Origin: Chloroflexota bacterium | GTDB lineage: Bacteria; Chloroflexota; Anaerolineae; Ardenticatenales; Ardenticatenaceae | Length of the DNA stretch: 5,764 bases | NCBI GenBank assembly: GCA_003520455.1 | Contig: DOUV01000444.1 | Span: forward strand, 13,428 to 19,191 | Reading direction: 5' to 3' | Shown: positions 1 to 5,345 of the stretch, in pieces | Position numbering within the stretch: position 1 is the first letter of the stretch | Layout of the letters: every line of letters starts with the position of its first letter | Made by a program: the position numbers and the translations under genes | Notes under the pieces: generated by a model | Seen by the model: the letters and a program-made list of their open reading frames with translations, nothing else | Database searches by the model: none | What the model was told of the DNA's origin: nothing

Positions 1-446
1 GGTTGATACTTCGCGCCGGTGCCCGAGCCGAGAACTGTTCGTGCGGAGGTGAAGCGGACGATGAAGCTCGGCCAGAGTTGGGAGATTCCCGGCACGAGCG
101 GGTGGAAATCGTAGACCGGTTCAACCACGATTCGATCTTTGCCGGCTCTGGCATTCCCGCAACTGCTCAAGCGACTGCTAAAATCACCGGTATCACACCA
201 TTTGTTGATCGAGACCGTGTTGGGATCAATACCGACGATCTTCGAACGTATTGCGTTGTAGATGCCGATATCGTCCGACGGGTAGATCGCACCATAGCGC
301 GATCCCTCGCGGGCCGCGTTTGAAAGGGACGCCCATATGAACACGGCGCGGCCCATGTCGAAGATACCCATGATGAGCAACATCAACATTGGCAGCACCA
401 GTGCAAATTCGACCAGACTCTGGCCTGTTTGCCGGAAAACTCTCAT
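1..446 (-). CDS. TadE-like pilus assembly protein (C-terminus cut by window edge)
   Basis: This reading frame opens at the ATG at 446-444 and runs off the left edge without a stop, giving 148 visible residues. Residues 8-13 read GQSLVE, followed by a hydrophobic stretch to about residue 38 and then NAAREGSRYGA. This is the standard TadE/TadG N-terminus: a short basic start, a G-x-x-x-V-E-F class III pseudopilin-like motif, one membrane helix and a conserved A-A-R-E-G-x-R segment. TadE-like proteins are usually about 130-170 residues, so little is missing. The rest is a secreted-side domain with two cysteines (residues 84 and 96) that could form a disulfide. A GGAG Shine-Dalgarno lies at 457-454, 7 nt before the start. 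In known systems such proteins are minor pseudopilins of Tad/Flp pili or related secretion machinery. No other tad gene is visible, so the exact role is open. Confidence 0.87.
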   Translation of the reverse strand, partial: MRVFRQTGQSLVEFALVLPMLMLLIMGIFDMGRAVFIWASLSNAAREGSRYGAIYPSDDIGIYNAIRSKIVGIDPNTVSINKWCDTGDFSSRLSSCGNARAGKDRIVVEPVYDFHPLVPGISQLWPSFIVRFTSARTVLGSGTGAKYQ

Positions 447-555
447 GGAATGGCTCCAAGTGACGCGAGCCGCAGGACATGGAACGGCAAAGGCTGTGCT
501 GTTGCAACGGCAGTCATTGGATGCCGACCATTCATCGAGACGCCCTGCCAGGAGA

Positions 556-585
556 CAAAAAGCCCACCCGCGATCGGGTGGGGCT
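556..585 (-). terminator. Intrinsic terminator-like hairpin upstream of the TadE-like gene
   Basis: Read on the minus strand, a GC-rich stem pairs 585-576 with 569-561 (7 continuous G-C-rich pairs, one bulged G, two more pairs). The loop is 6 nt, and a five-T run (561-557) follows. It lies about 110 nt before the TadE-like start, inside what would be its leader. It could therefore be an attenuator for that gene, or the end of a short RNA started from the promoter at 737-766. The plus-strand reading has no T-run, so it is directional. Confidence 0.7.
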
Positions 586-674
586 CTCCGGAGTTACGCG
601 AACAATCTGTGTGGGGAGAGCTACCGATAGCAGGTAACCTTAAAAAGTACAGCGACGTCTCTCCCGTAGCTGTA
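583..674 (-). promoter_or_regulatory. Structured leader with mutually exclusive pairings (candidate attenuator or riboswitch)
   Basis: A hairpin is formed by 674-669 with 653-648 plus an inner three pairs (667-665 with 657-655). It has a 7-nt loop and is followed by TTTTT at 646-642, so it is itself terminator-like. Its loop and flank contain GGGAGAG (665-659), complementary to CTCTCCC at 620-614. That middle segment, shifted one base (621-615, GCTCTCC), is also complementary to GGAGAGC at 589-583, which overlaps the outer stem of the terminator at 556-585. One strand with two alternative partners, one of them in a terminator, is the usual layout of an attenuator or riboswitch. I do not recognise a known riboswitch class. 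The pairings are visible; regulation is inference. Confidence 0.4.
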
Positions 675-690
675 TCTGCGTGCCCATCGG

Positions 691-714
691 CATTCAACGT
701 TATCAACGTGAATG
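691..714. repeat. Imperfect inverted repeat in the gap between HK1 and the TadE-like gene
   Basis: The arms CATTCA and CGTT on the plus strand match AACG and TGAATG, giving ten pairs with one bulged A (697) and a 3-nt centre. It lies 23 bp downstream of the candidate promoter's -10 in the minus-strand direction. It could be a protein-binding site or the first hairpin of the leader RNA. The symmetry is direct observation; no function is assigned. Confidence 0.5.
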
Positions 715-736
715 TGTAGTGGTATTTTCAGCATTT

Positions 737-766
737 AGTATAAGAGTGTGCGTTATGAGCAAACAA
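737..766 (-). promoter_or_regulatory. Candidate sigma-70-type promoter for the leader and TadE-like gene
   Basis: On the minus strand, TTGTTT (766-761) and TATACT (742-737) are separated by 18 bp. The site lies after the terminator of the upstream signalling operon. Transcription would start near 730 and give a leader of roughly 285 nt before the TadE-like ATG. The -10 is good and the -35 partial. The gap from 447 to 803 holds no credible gene, so a promoter somewhere in it is expected. Confidence 0.45.
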
Positions 767-803
767 TAGGATGCGAGTACCTTGCGCCTGCGGCCAATGG
801 GCC

Positions 804-846
804 TCAAAAACAACGCTCGCCCGGGCGATCTCGTGGGCGAGCGTTG
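804..846 (-). terminator. Strong rho-independent terminator of the two-component operon
   Basis: A perfect 12-bp GC-rich stem (846-835 with 822-811) encloses a 12-nt loop. On the minus strand it is followed by a T-rich tract (TTTTT at 810-806). It begins 18 nt after the stop codon of HK1, marking the 3' end of the HK2-RR-HK1 transcript and separating it from the TadE-like gene. Confidence 0.9.
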
Positions 847-864
847 GCAAGAAGTGAAAGCTGT

Positions 865-1980
865 TCAGTTGTGGCCGGGGAGAATATTCGCTTCCGGGAC
901 CGTCTCGGCGGGGATGGGAATCTCGATACGGACGCGTGTTCCGCGCCCAACGCTGCTTTCAACCGCGATCTGGCCGTTGAACAGCTCGATGCGCTCCTTT
1001 AGTGCGACGAGGCCCACCGTACGCTGCCGTGAGGTCGTGAGCGCGGCCGGGACGTCGAAGCCGCTGCCGTCATCCTCGACGATCGTGACGGCGGGATCGC
1101 CGCTGATATCGAGCGTCACCTGGATGTGGCTGGCGCGGGCGTGCCGAGAGGCGTTGTTGAGCAGCTCCTGGATTGCACGGAACGTGGTGACCTCAATGGG
1201 CGGAGGGAGGCGCCGTTCCTTACCGACCAATTGAAGATGGACGGCGATCTTGTTTTTCTCCTCGAATCCACTGACGTAGCGCCGGAGTGTCGGCACCAAC
1301 CCCAGATCGTCGAGCATCATCGGACGGAGATCGAAGATGAAATCGCGCACCTTCTGGAAGGTCGTGTTGACAGCGTTCTTGAGGCTTCCCAACTCCGCCC
1401 GCGCTTTCGCCGCATCTGTATCGAAGAGTCGCTCACAAATCTCGGCCTGAAGAATCAGATTCGTCAGGGACTGAGCGGGGCCATCGTGCATCTGGCGGGC
1501 CAGATGCTGGCGCTCGCTCTCCTGTGCTTCGATAATGCGAGTGATCGAAAGATGGGGCGTGTGGTGCGCAAGATTCTGGCCCGGCGCATCGTCTTCTGGC
1601 CAGGGCATATTGCGGGGAACCGTACGGCTGAGATCCAGGAAGCGCTGCAGGTCCTGGGCGTATTTTTCCAGGGTGCGTTGTTTGTTTTGGAGTTGTTCGA
1701 CCTGACTCCGCATCATAAAGAGGCGCAACTGAGCTTCTTGGGCCGCCGTGTACAGCGCACGGATATCATCGCGCGGCACGGTGTCGAAGTTGGCCTCCAT
1801 TTGGCGCACTTTCGTGTCCACCTGGACCTTGCGGTGCGCCAGCCGCTCGACTTCAGCCGTGCTCTGCCGAATCAGGACGTCGATCTCGCGGAGTTCCTGT
1901 TGCACGCGTTCGAGATCACGCTCACTATCAGAGGTGAATTCTTCCAGGTGACGGAGAAAGTCGGTTGACGTTGTGGGCAT
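865..1980 (-). CDS. DegS-type cytoplasmic sensor histidine kinase (HK1)
   Basis: The protein has 371 residues, close to the roughly 385 of Bacillus DegS, and no membrane segment or signal peptide. Residues 1-118 are highly charged and heptad-like, predicting a long coiled-coil sensor region as in DegS. Residues about 146-220 form the HisKA_3 dimerisation domain, with the phosphoacceptor in QMHDGPAQ (H165, D166, Q170). The HATPase_c domain follows: N-box around E272-N276, G1 DDGSG at 303-307, and G2 with VGL near 322 and GRGT at 345-348. By family it should autophosphorylate at H165 and phosphorylate, or dephosphorylate through D166/Q170, the response regulator encoded just upstream. It starts 32 nt after the regulator's stop. 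An AGGGA directly before the ATG is a poor Shine-Dalgarno, but no better in-frame start exists. The stimulus is probably intracellular and unknown. Confidence 0.93.
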   Translation of the reverse strand: MPTTSTDFLRHLEEFTSDSERDLERVQQELREIDVLIRQSTAEVERLAHRKVQVDTKVRQMEANFDTVPRDDIRALYTAAQEAQLRLFMMRSQVEQLQNKQRTLEKYAQDLQRFLDLSRTVPRNMPWPEDDAPGQNLAHHTPHLSITRIIEAQESERQHLARQMHDGPAQSLTNLILQAEICERLFDTDAAKARAELGSLKNAVNTTFQKVRDFIFDLRPMMLDDLGLVPTLRRYVSGFEEKNKIAVHLQLVGKERRLPPPIEVTTFRAIQELLNNASRHARASHIQVTLDISGDPAVTIVEDDGSGFDVPAALTTSRQRTVGLVALKERIELFNGQIAVESSVGRGTRVRIEIPIPAETVPEANILPGHN

Positions 1981-2012
1981 GTCCCTGGTGCCAGTCTCGG
2001 GATAGGTCTGGC

Positions 2013-2711
2013 TTACAAACGATCGTAGCGGGTATCTTGCAGCCGGATCCAGCCATGGCGGAGGGCATAGACGGCGGCCTGGGTACGGTCGTTGACCGCG
2101 AGCTTGCGCAGGATCGAGGTCATATGGTTTTTGACTGTCTGGCGGCTGATGCCAAGTGTGTAGGCGATTTCCTTGTTGCTGTACCCTTTGGTGATGTACA
2201 CCAAAATCTCCATCTCGCGTGGTGAGAGTGGTACGAACATTTCATCGCTCGGCTCGCCGTACACCGTCATATCTTCAAACTGTTTGAGCAACCAGGCAGC
2301 CATCTGGGGCTCTCCAAGCACTTCGTCGTTGATGACGTAGTTTCCCTGCGCGACCTCACGCACCCCGCTCAGGAGCCGGTCTGGACGGACATCCTTTGGG
2401 TAGTATGCGGATGCACCAGAACGAATCGCATGAAAAAGCTGCTCCTCGTCATGATAGGCTGTCAGAATAATGATCCCGATCTCAGGGTGGTGGGCCTTGA
2501 TATCGCGGGTCACCTGCAGCCCATTCAAGGACGGGAGGTTGATGTCCATCAGGATCACGTCGGGCAATTCGCGGCCGGCGACCTCGATGGCCTCACGGCC
2601 ATCGGCGACCTCCCCGACGACGCTGATGTCTTCTTCCATTTCGAGAATACGTCGCAGGCCCTGACGGAAGAGAGGATGGTCATCGACGAGTAAAACGCGG
2701 ATTGAGTTCAC
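2013..2711 (-). CDS. NarL/DegU-type response regulator (REC plus LuxR HTH)
   Basis: I chose the GTG at 2711-2709 (232 residues). An AAGGGGG Shine-Dalgarno lies 5 nt before it, and the protein then begins MNSIRVLLVDDHP, as is normal for the family. The ATG at 2732 would add seven residues, has no Shine-Dalgarno and would overlap the preceding gene. Receiver domain: acidic pair D10/D11, phosphoacceptor D56 in LMDINLP, T84 and K106. After an extended linker (about 121-160) comes a LuxR-type helix-turn-helix from LSPRE (162-166) through NKEIAYTLGISRQTVKNHM to about 220. It should bind DNA as a dimer after phosphorylation. It sits between two DegS-like genes and is the only regulator here, so it is the likely partner of both. 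Its own operon promoter, with paired palindromes, is a plausible target. Confidence 0.94.
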   Translation of the reverse strand: MNSIRVLLVDDHPLFRQGLRRILEMEEDISVVGEVADGREAIEVAGRELPDVILMDINLPSLNGLQVTRDIKAHHPEIGIIILTAYHDEEQLFHAIRSGASAYYPKDVRPDRLLSGVREVAQGNYVINDEVLGEPQMAAWLLKQFEDMTVYGEPSDEMFVPLSPREMEILVYITKGYSNKEIAYTLGISRQTVKNHMTSILRKLAVNDRTQAAVYALRHGWIRLQDTRYDRL

Positions 2712-2723
2712 TCCTGCCCCCTT
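2712..2723 (-). promoter_or_regulatory. Ribosome binding site that decides the regulator's start
   Basis: AAGGGGG at 2723-2717 overlaps the TAA stop of HK2 (2724-2722) and sits 5 nt before the GTG at 2711. An additional AGGA touches the GTG. Overlap of stop codon and Shine-Dalgarno suggests that ribosomes ending HK2 re-initiate on the regulator. Confidence 0.65.
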
Positions 2724-3441
2724 ACACGGCATGGTGCAATAAGTGGGACGATCGCGGGATCGTCACGAGGACGCGCGTGCCACCCTGGGCACGATTTCCG
2801 ATCTGGAGCGATCCTCCGACGAGGCGTGCTCGATCGTGCATACTCACTAACCCTAGATGTCGTTGGCGTCCGCTGACGACCGCGTTCAAATCGAGTCCTT
2901 TTCCATCATCTTCGATGAGCACTTCGAAGATGTCTTCCGAGGCTCGAAGATGAATCGTAACCTGACTGGCTCGAGCATGTTGCCGCACGTTGGTGAGAGC
3001 TTCCTGGATAATCCGGAAAATGACCAACTCAAGCATTCCGGGGAGGCGTTCGGGTGGGAACTGGCTGTCGAGCACCACTGCAAGGCCAGTTTCGGCTTGA
3101 AAACGGGAAGCATAATGTCGAATGGTGCCGATGAGACCGAGTTCATTTAGAAGAGTTGGGTTCAGCTCGAAAACGAGCTTTTGGGTGGTTCGCAGTCCCT
3201 GGCGTAATTCTTCTTCAAGAGCCGCCAGACCTTCTTTTGCCAGGTCTGGTCGTTCGTCCATCAACTGGAGGCAAGCCGCCAATTCGAAGATGGCATTGGC
3301 AAGAAGTTGGCCGGGTCCATCGCTTACACGAGCTGCGAGCCGAGATGAGGCCTCCTCCAAGAGTTGAAACGTCCACAAAGGGTATGATTCCGCCAATAGC
3401 CTGTTTGTCTCAGCCGTTTCGTTGGCTGATTCCGCATCCAT
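2722..3441 (-). CDS. Degenerate DegS-like histidine kinase lacking the phosphoacceptor histidine (HK2)
   Basis: The protein has 239 residues, is soluble, and has no sensor domain beyond about 30 N-terminal residues. It aligns with HK1 from the HisKA_3 helix to the end: RVSDGPGQ (38-45) against QMHDGPAQ, then FELNPTLLNELGL against FDLRPMMLDDLGL. The phosphoacceptor position is S40, encoded by AGC at 3324-3322. D41 and Q45, the D-x-x-x-Q pair used for phosphatase activity in NarX/DesK-type kinases, are kept. The HATPase_c domain looks intact: N-box E147-N151, G1 DDGKG 178-182, G2 with LGL at 196-198 and GGT at 220-222. I infer that it cannot carry phosphate on the usual residue but may bind ATP. 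It could be a dedicated phosphatase of the regulator, or a partner in a heterodimer with HK1. It is the first gene of the operon, with an AGGAGG Shine-Dalgarno (3452-3447) 5 nt before the ATG. Confidence 0.9.
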   Translation of the reverse strand: MDAESANETAETNRLLAESYPLWTFQLLEEASSRLAARVSDGPGQLLANAIFELAACLQLMDERPDLAKEGLAALEEELRQGLRTTQKLVFELNPTLLNELGLIGTIRHYASRFQAETGLAVVLDSQFPPERLPGMLELVIFRIIQEALTNVRQHARASQVTIHLRASEDIFEVLIEDDGKGLDLNAVVSGRQRHLGLVSMHDRARLVGGSLQIGNRAQGGTRVLVTIPRSSHLLHHAV

Positions 3442-3446
3442 GCTAA

Positions 3447-3484
3447 CCTCCTACGATTATAACATACCTTGTTCTCTAGCTCAA
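3447..3484 (-). promoter_or_regulatory. Strong promoter and Shine-Dalgarno of the two-component operon
   Basis: On the minus strand, TTGAGC (3484-3479) and a consensus TATAAT (3461-3456) are separated by 17 bp. The start point would be near 3449. The AGGAGG Shine-Dalgarno (3452-3447) lies almost at that start point, 5 nt before the ATG at 3441. The message would have a leader of only about 8-12 nt unless another promoter upstream is used. The region is clearly AT-richer than the genes on either side. Confidence 0.75.
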
Positions 3485-3490
3485 TTACGC

Positions 3491-3524
3491 TTCTGTTAAG
3501 ATCACATTTAAATTCTGTCAGAAT
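3491..3524. promoter_or_regulatory. Paired palindromic sites upstream of the -35 (candidate operator)
   Basis: A perfect 13-bp inverted repeat, ATTCTGTCAGAAT, occupies 3512-3524. A related site, TTCTGTTAAGA, occupies 3491-3501 and matches its 11-bp core at 8 positions. The two cores start exactly 22 bp apart, about two helical turns, so bound proteins would lie on the same DNA face. Relative to the predicted start the centres are near -47 and -69, typical of activator sites. A LuxR-type dimer such as the operon's own regulator is the natural candidate. The symmetry and spacing are observed; the ligand is inference. Confidence 0.5.
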
Positions 3525-3549
3525 AAAACAACCTCAGACATTAGGGGTT
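3525..3549 (-). terminator. Possible weak terminator after the GT-C gene
   Basis: Immediately after the TGA stop, AACC (3549-3546 on the minus strand) can pair with GGTT (3533-3530), with one further pair inside. The sequence GTTTTATT follows. The stem is short and AT-containing, so termination would be inefficient. I list it because no better terminator separates this gene from the next operon. Confidence 0.25.
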
Positions 3550-5345
3550 CATTTCAAACGATGCTTATGGTACTGCAGTTTAGTTTCTAACAGGGGAAAC
3601 AGCCGAGATCCGGAACGTCTAAAGATGCGCTCGGGGGGAGAGAATCGACTGTACGTCGGCCAGATGCGTCCAGGCGCCGATTGCATCTTCGGCTGAACGG
3701 TAACAAGGCTTGACCAGGCTGTTTCGTATACCGCCAGGCTCTGATGACCGGCCGCTCGTGTGACAGGACAGTCACGTTGGGAAACAAGGCGAAGAGCCGG
3801 GGCGTGGGCCATCACCGGGTACCAATCGGGGAAGAAGATGACATGGGTGACCCCGCGGGCCTGCATCAGATGCAGCAGGCCACTTTCATCGCGCAGCAGC
3901 GGAATCGTCTCGGGGGAGACCAGCCCGGCGAGATCGAGCAGTGGGCGGTCGGCGAAGTACCCAAGGGCCCCGATGTCGTGAGCCGCGATCAGATCGGTCG
4001 GCTTTGTAGTCGTTGCGACCCAGCGGGCGGTGCCGACCATCTCGCAGGTGATAACGGCGGTATCCTCGGCGTAGGCCAGACTCCCGCGGATCCAGAACAG
4101 CAGAAAGACCACTCCAGCACTGATCACCAGCGAGCGGCTGAGGATGCGCGGTGTGGCGGTCACGAGGGCGCGGAACGCCCACAGACCGTACACGAGCGCT
4201 ACGGGAATGATGGGCATCAGGTAACGGCCGTGCTGGTAGGTGACCGGTAGCCGGAGCGCGTAGATGGTGATCAGACCGAGGGCCCAGACGGCGGGAACCA
4301 GCAGCCTTATCCTGTTGGCGGTCTTCTGCGGTTGGTTGCCCGTCGTCCCGCGTTCGTTGCTGGTTGCCCACTGGCCCCCGACCCCCCGCCGCCGGCCCCA
4401 GGCCAGCCGTACGGCAACCCAGCCAAGCCCGAGGAGGAAGAGGACCTGCCCACCGATCCAGGGGAGCCAGGCCTGGGTGAGCAGGCGCTGCCACAGCGGG
4501 ATGGTATCGATCAGGAGATGATATTCCGCCTGCTTGGCATAGAAGGTATTGGGAAACGGGCGCCCTGTGAGGTGCCAGTTTACGAGCAGGTACGGGGCAA
4601 CCAGGATGAGCCAACCGGCAACGTAGGCGCCCGTGTGGCGGGCAGAGCGATCGAGGTGGCCCTGGCGACTGCGCAGCACCAGGACGAGCCAGATCAGCGC
4701 GACGAGCCAGAGTCCCTCGGGGCGAGTGAGGGTGAGGAGCCCGCCGAGCACGCCCCACAGGAGTGGCCGGAGCGCCAGGTGGGGTGCAAGCGCGAGGGCG
4801 AGCAGCAGGGTTGCCAGGAACGTGTAGAGCAGGATCTCCATGCCGCTGACCGCTGCCCAGGTCAGGTGCCACTCGACCAGCACCGCCAGACCTACCCAGG
4901 GGGCAAGGCGCGCGTCATCAAACAGGGCGCGAGTCAACCGGGTCGTGGCCCAGGCGGTACCGAGGAGGCTGAGCAGGCCGAAGGCGTACGTCCACAGGCG
5001 CAGGTCGCCAGGGAACCAGTGGGGGATCGCGAGCAGCAATGTCCACAGCGGCGAGGTACTGCCGGCACTTGGCGTACCGGGCACAAATGACCACTCGCCG
5101 AGGTGGGCCAGGTTGCGGGCGTAGGTTTGATGGATCCAGGCATCGTCAAGCGGGTAGCCGAGCTCACCCGCGATCAGCCGTGCCTGGGCAAGATAGAGTC
5201 CGGCTGTGGCGACGGCCAGTGCCAGAGCGACGAAGGTGTGAGCCAGCCTGGATGAGGCGATGCCGGGGTGTAGAGCTACGGAGGAAAGTGATTCCTCACG
5301 GGCTTCCCTCCGGGTGGCTTCCTCTGCCTCTCTACCGGCTATCAT
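3549..5345 (-). CDS. GT-C type membrane glycosyltransferase-like protein
   Basis: The protein has 598 residues and about 11-12 predicted membrane helices (first about 36-56, last about 401-420), followed by a soluble C-terminal region. Signature stretches are LDDAWIHQ (66-73; the Asp pair in the first external loop is typical of GT-C enzymes), AGSTSPLW (94-101), TRPEG (207-211), PFPNTFYAK (263-271), HGRYLMPIIP (372-381) and DIGALGYF (457-464). These resemble polyprenyl-phosphate-sugar-dependent transferases of the PMT/ArnT/AftB-like superfamily. The acceptor and sugar cannot be told. A hydrophilic loop of about 30 residues (316-346) interrupts the helices. The last 54 residues, after VYETAW, are basic and look unlike the family. 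The ATG overlaps the previous gene's stop (ATGA) and has no clear Shine-Dalgarno, so translation is probably coupled. Confidence is high for a membrane GT-C fold and moderate for catalytic activity. Confidence 0.8.
   Translation of the reverse strand: MIAGREAEEATRREAREESLSSVALHPGIASSRLAHTFVALALAVATAGLYLAQARLIAGELGYPLDDAWIHQTYARNLAHLGEWSFVPGTPSAGSTSPLWTLLLAIPHWFPGDLRLWTYAFGLLSLLGTAWATTRLTRALFDDARLAPWVGLAVLVEWHLTWAAVSGMEILLYTFLATLLLALALAPHLALRPLLWGVLGGLLTLTRPEGLWLVALIWLVLVLRSRQGHLDRSARHTGAYVAGWLILVAPYLLVNWHLTGRPFPNTFYAKQAEYHLLIDTIPLWQRLLTQAWLPWIGGQVLFLLGLGWVAVRLAWGRRRGVGGQWATSNERGTTGNQPQKTANRIRLLVPAVWALGLITIYALRLPVTYQHGRYLMPIIPVALVYGLWAFRALVTATPRILSRSLVISAGVVFLLFWIRGSLAYAEDTAVITCEMVGTARWVATTTKPTDLIAAHDIGALGYFADRPLLDLAGLVSPETIPLLRDESGLLHLMQARGVTHVIFFPDWYPVMAHAPALRLVSQRDCPVTRAAGHQSLAVYETAWSSLVTVQPKMQSAPGRIWPTYSRFSPPERIFRRSGSRLFPLLETKLQYHKHRLK

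Noticed and set aside
443..706. Minus-strand frame of 87 codons ending in an ATGA overlap with the TadE-like start
   Set aside because: It starts with TTG without a Shine-Dalgarno, passes through both terminator-like hairpins, and has no recognisable protein character. The overlap is probably chance, though a leader peptide cannot be fully excluded.
556..720. Known c-di-GMP (GEMM), glycine or TPP riboswitch in the TadE-like leader
   Set aside because: A c-di-GMP switch would make sense for a pilus gene, but I could not find the conserved core motifs of these classes. Only the generic switching architecture is supported.
1126..1968. Long plus-strand open frame (280 codons) opposite HK1
   Set aside because: It lies wholly antisense to a well-supported kinase with clear catalytic motifs. 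Its translation shows no family features, and long shadow frames are common at this GC content.
3886..4872. Minus-strand open frame of 328 codons overlapping the GT-C gene in another frame
   Set aside because: It is low-complexity (R, P, G, A, H) and out of frame with the clearly membrane-patterned GT-C frame. It is not a separate gene.
4332..5090. Plus-strand open frame of 252 codons opposite the GT-C gene
   Set aside because: It is rich in E, G, Q, R and P without domain motifs, which is the usual antisense shadow of a leucine-rich membrane protein gene.
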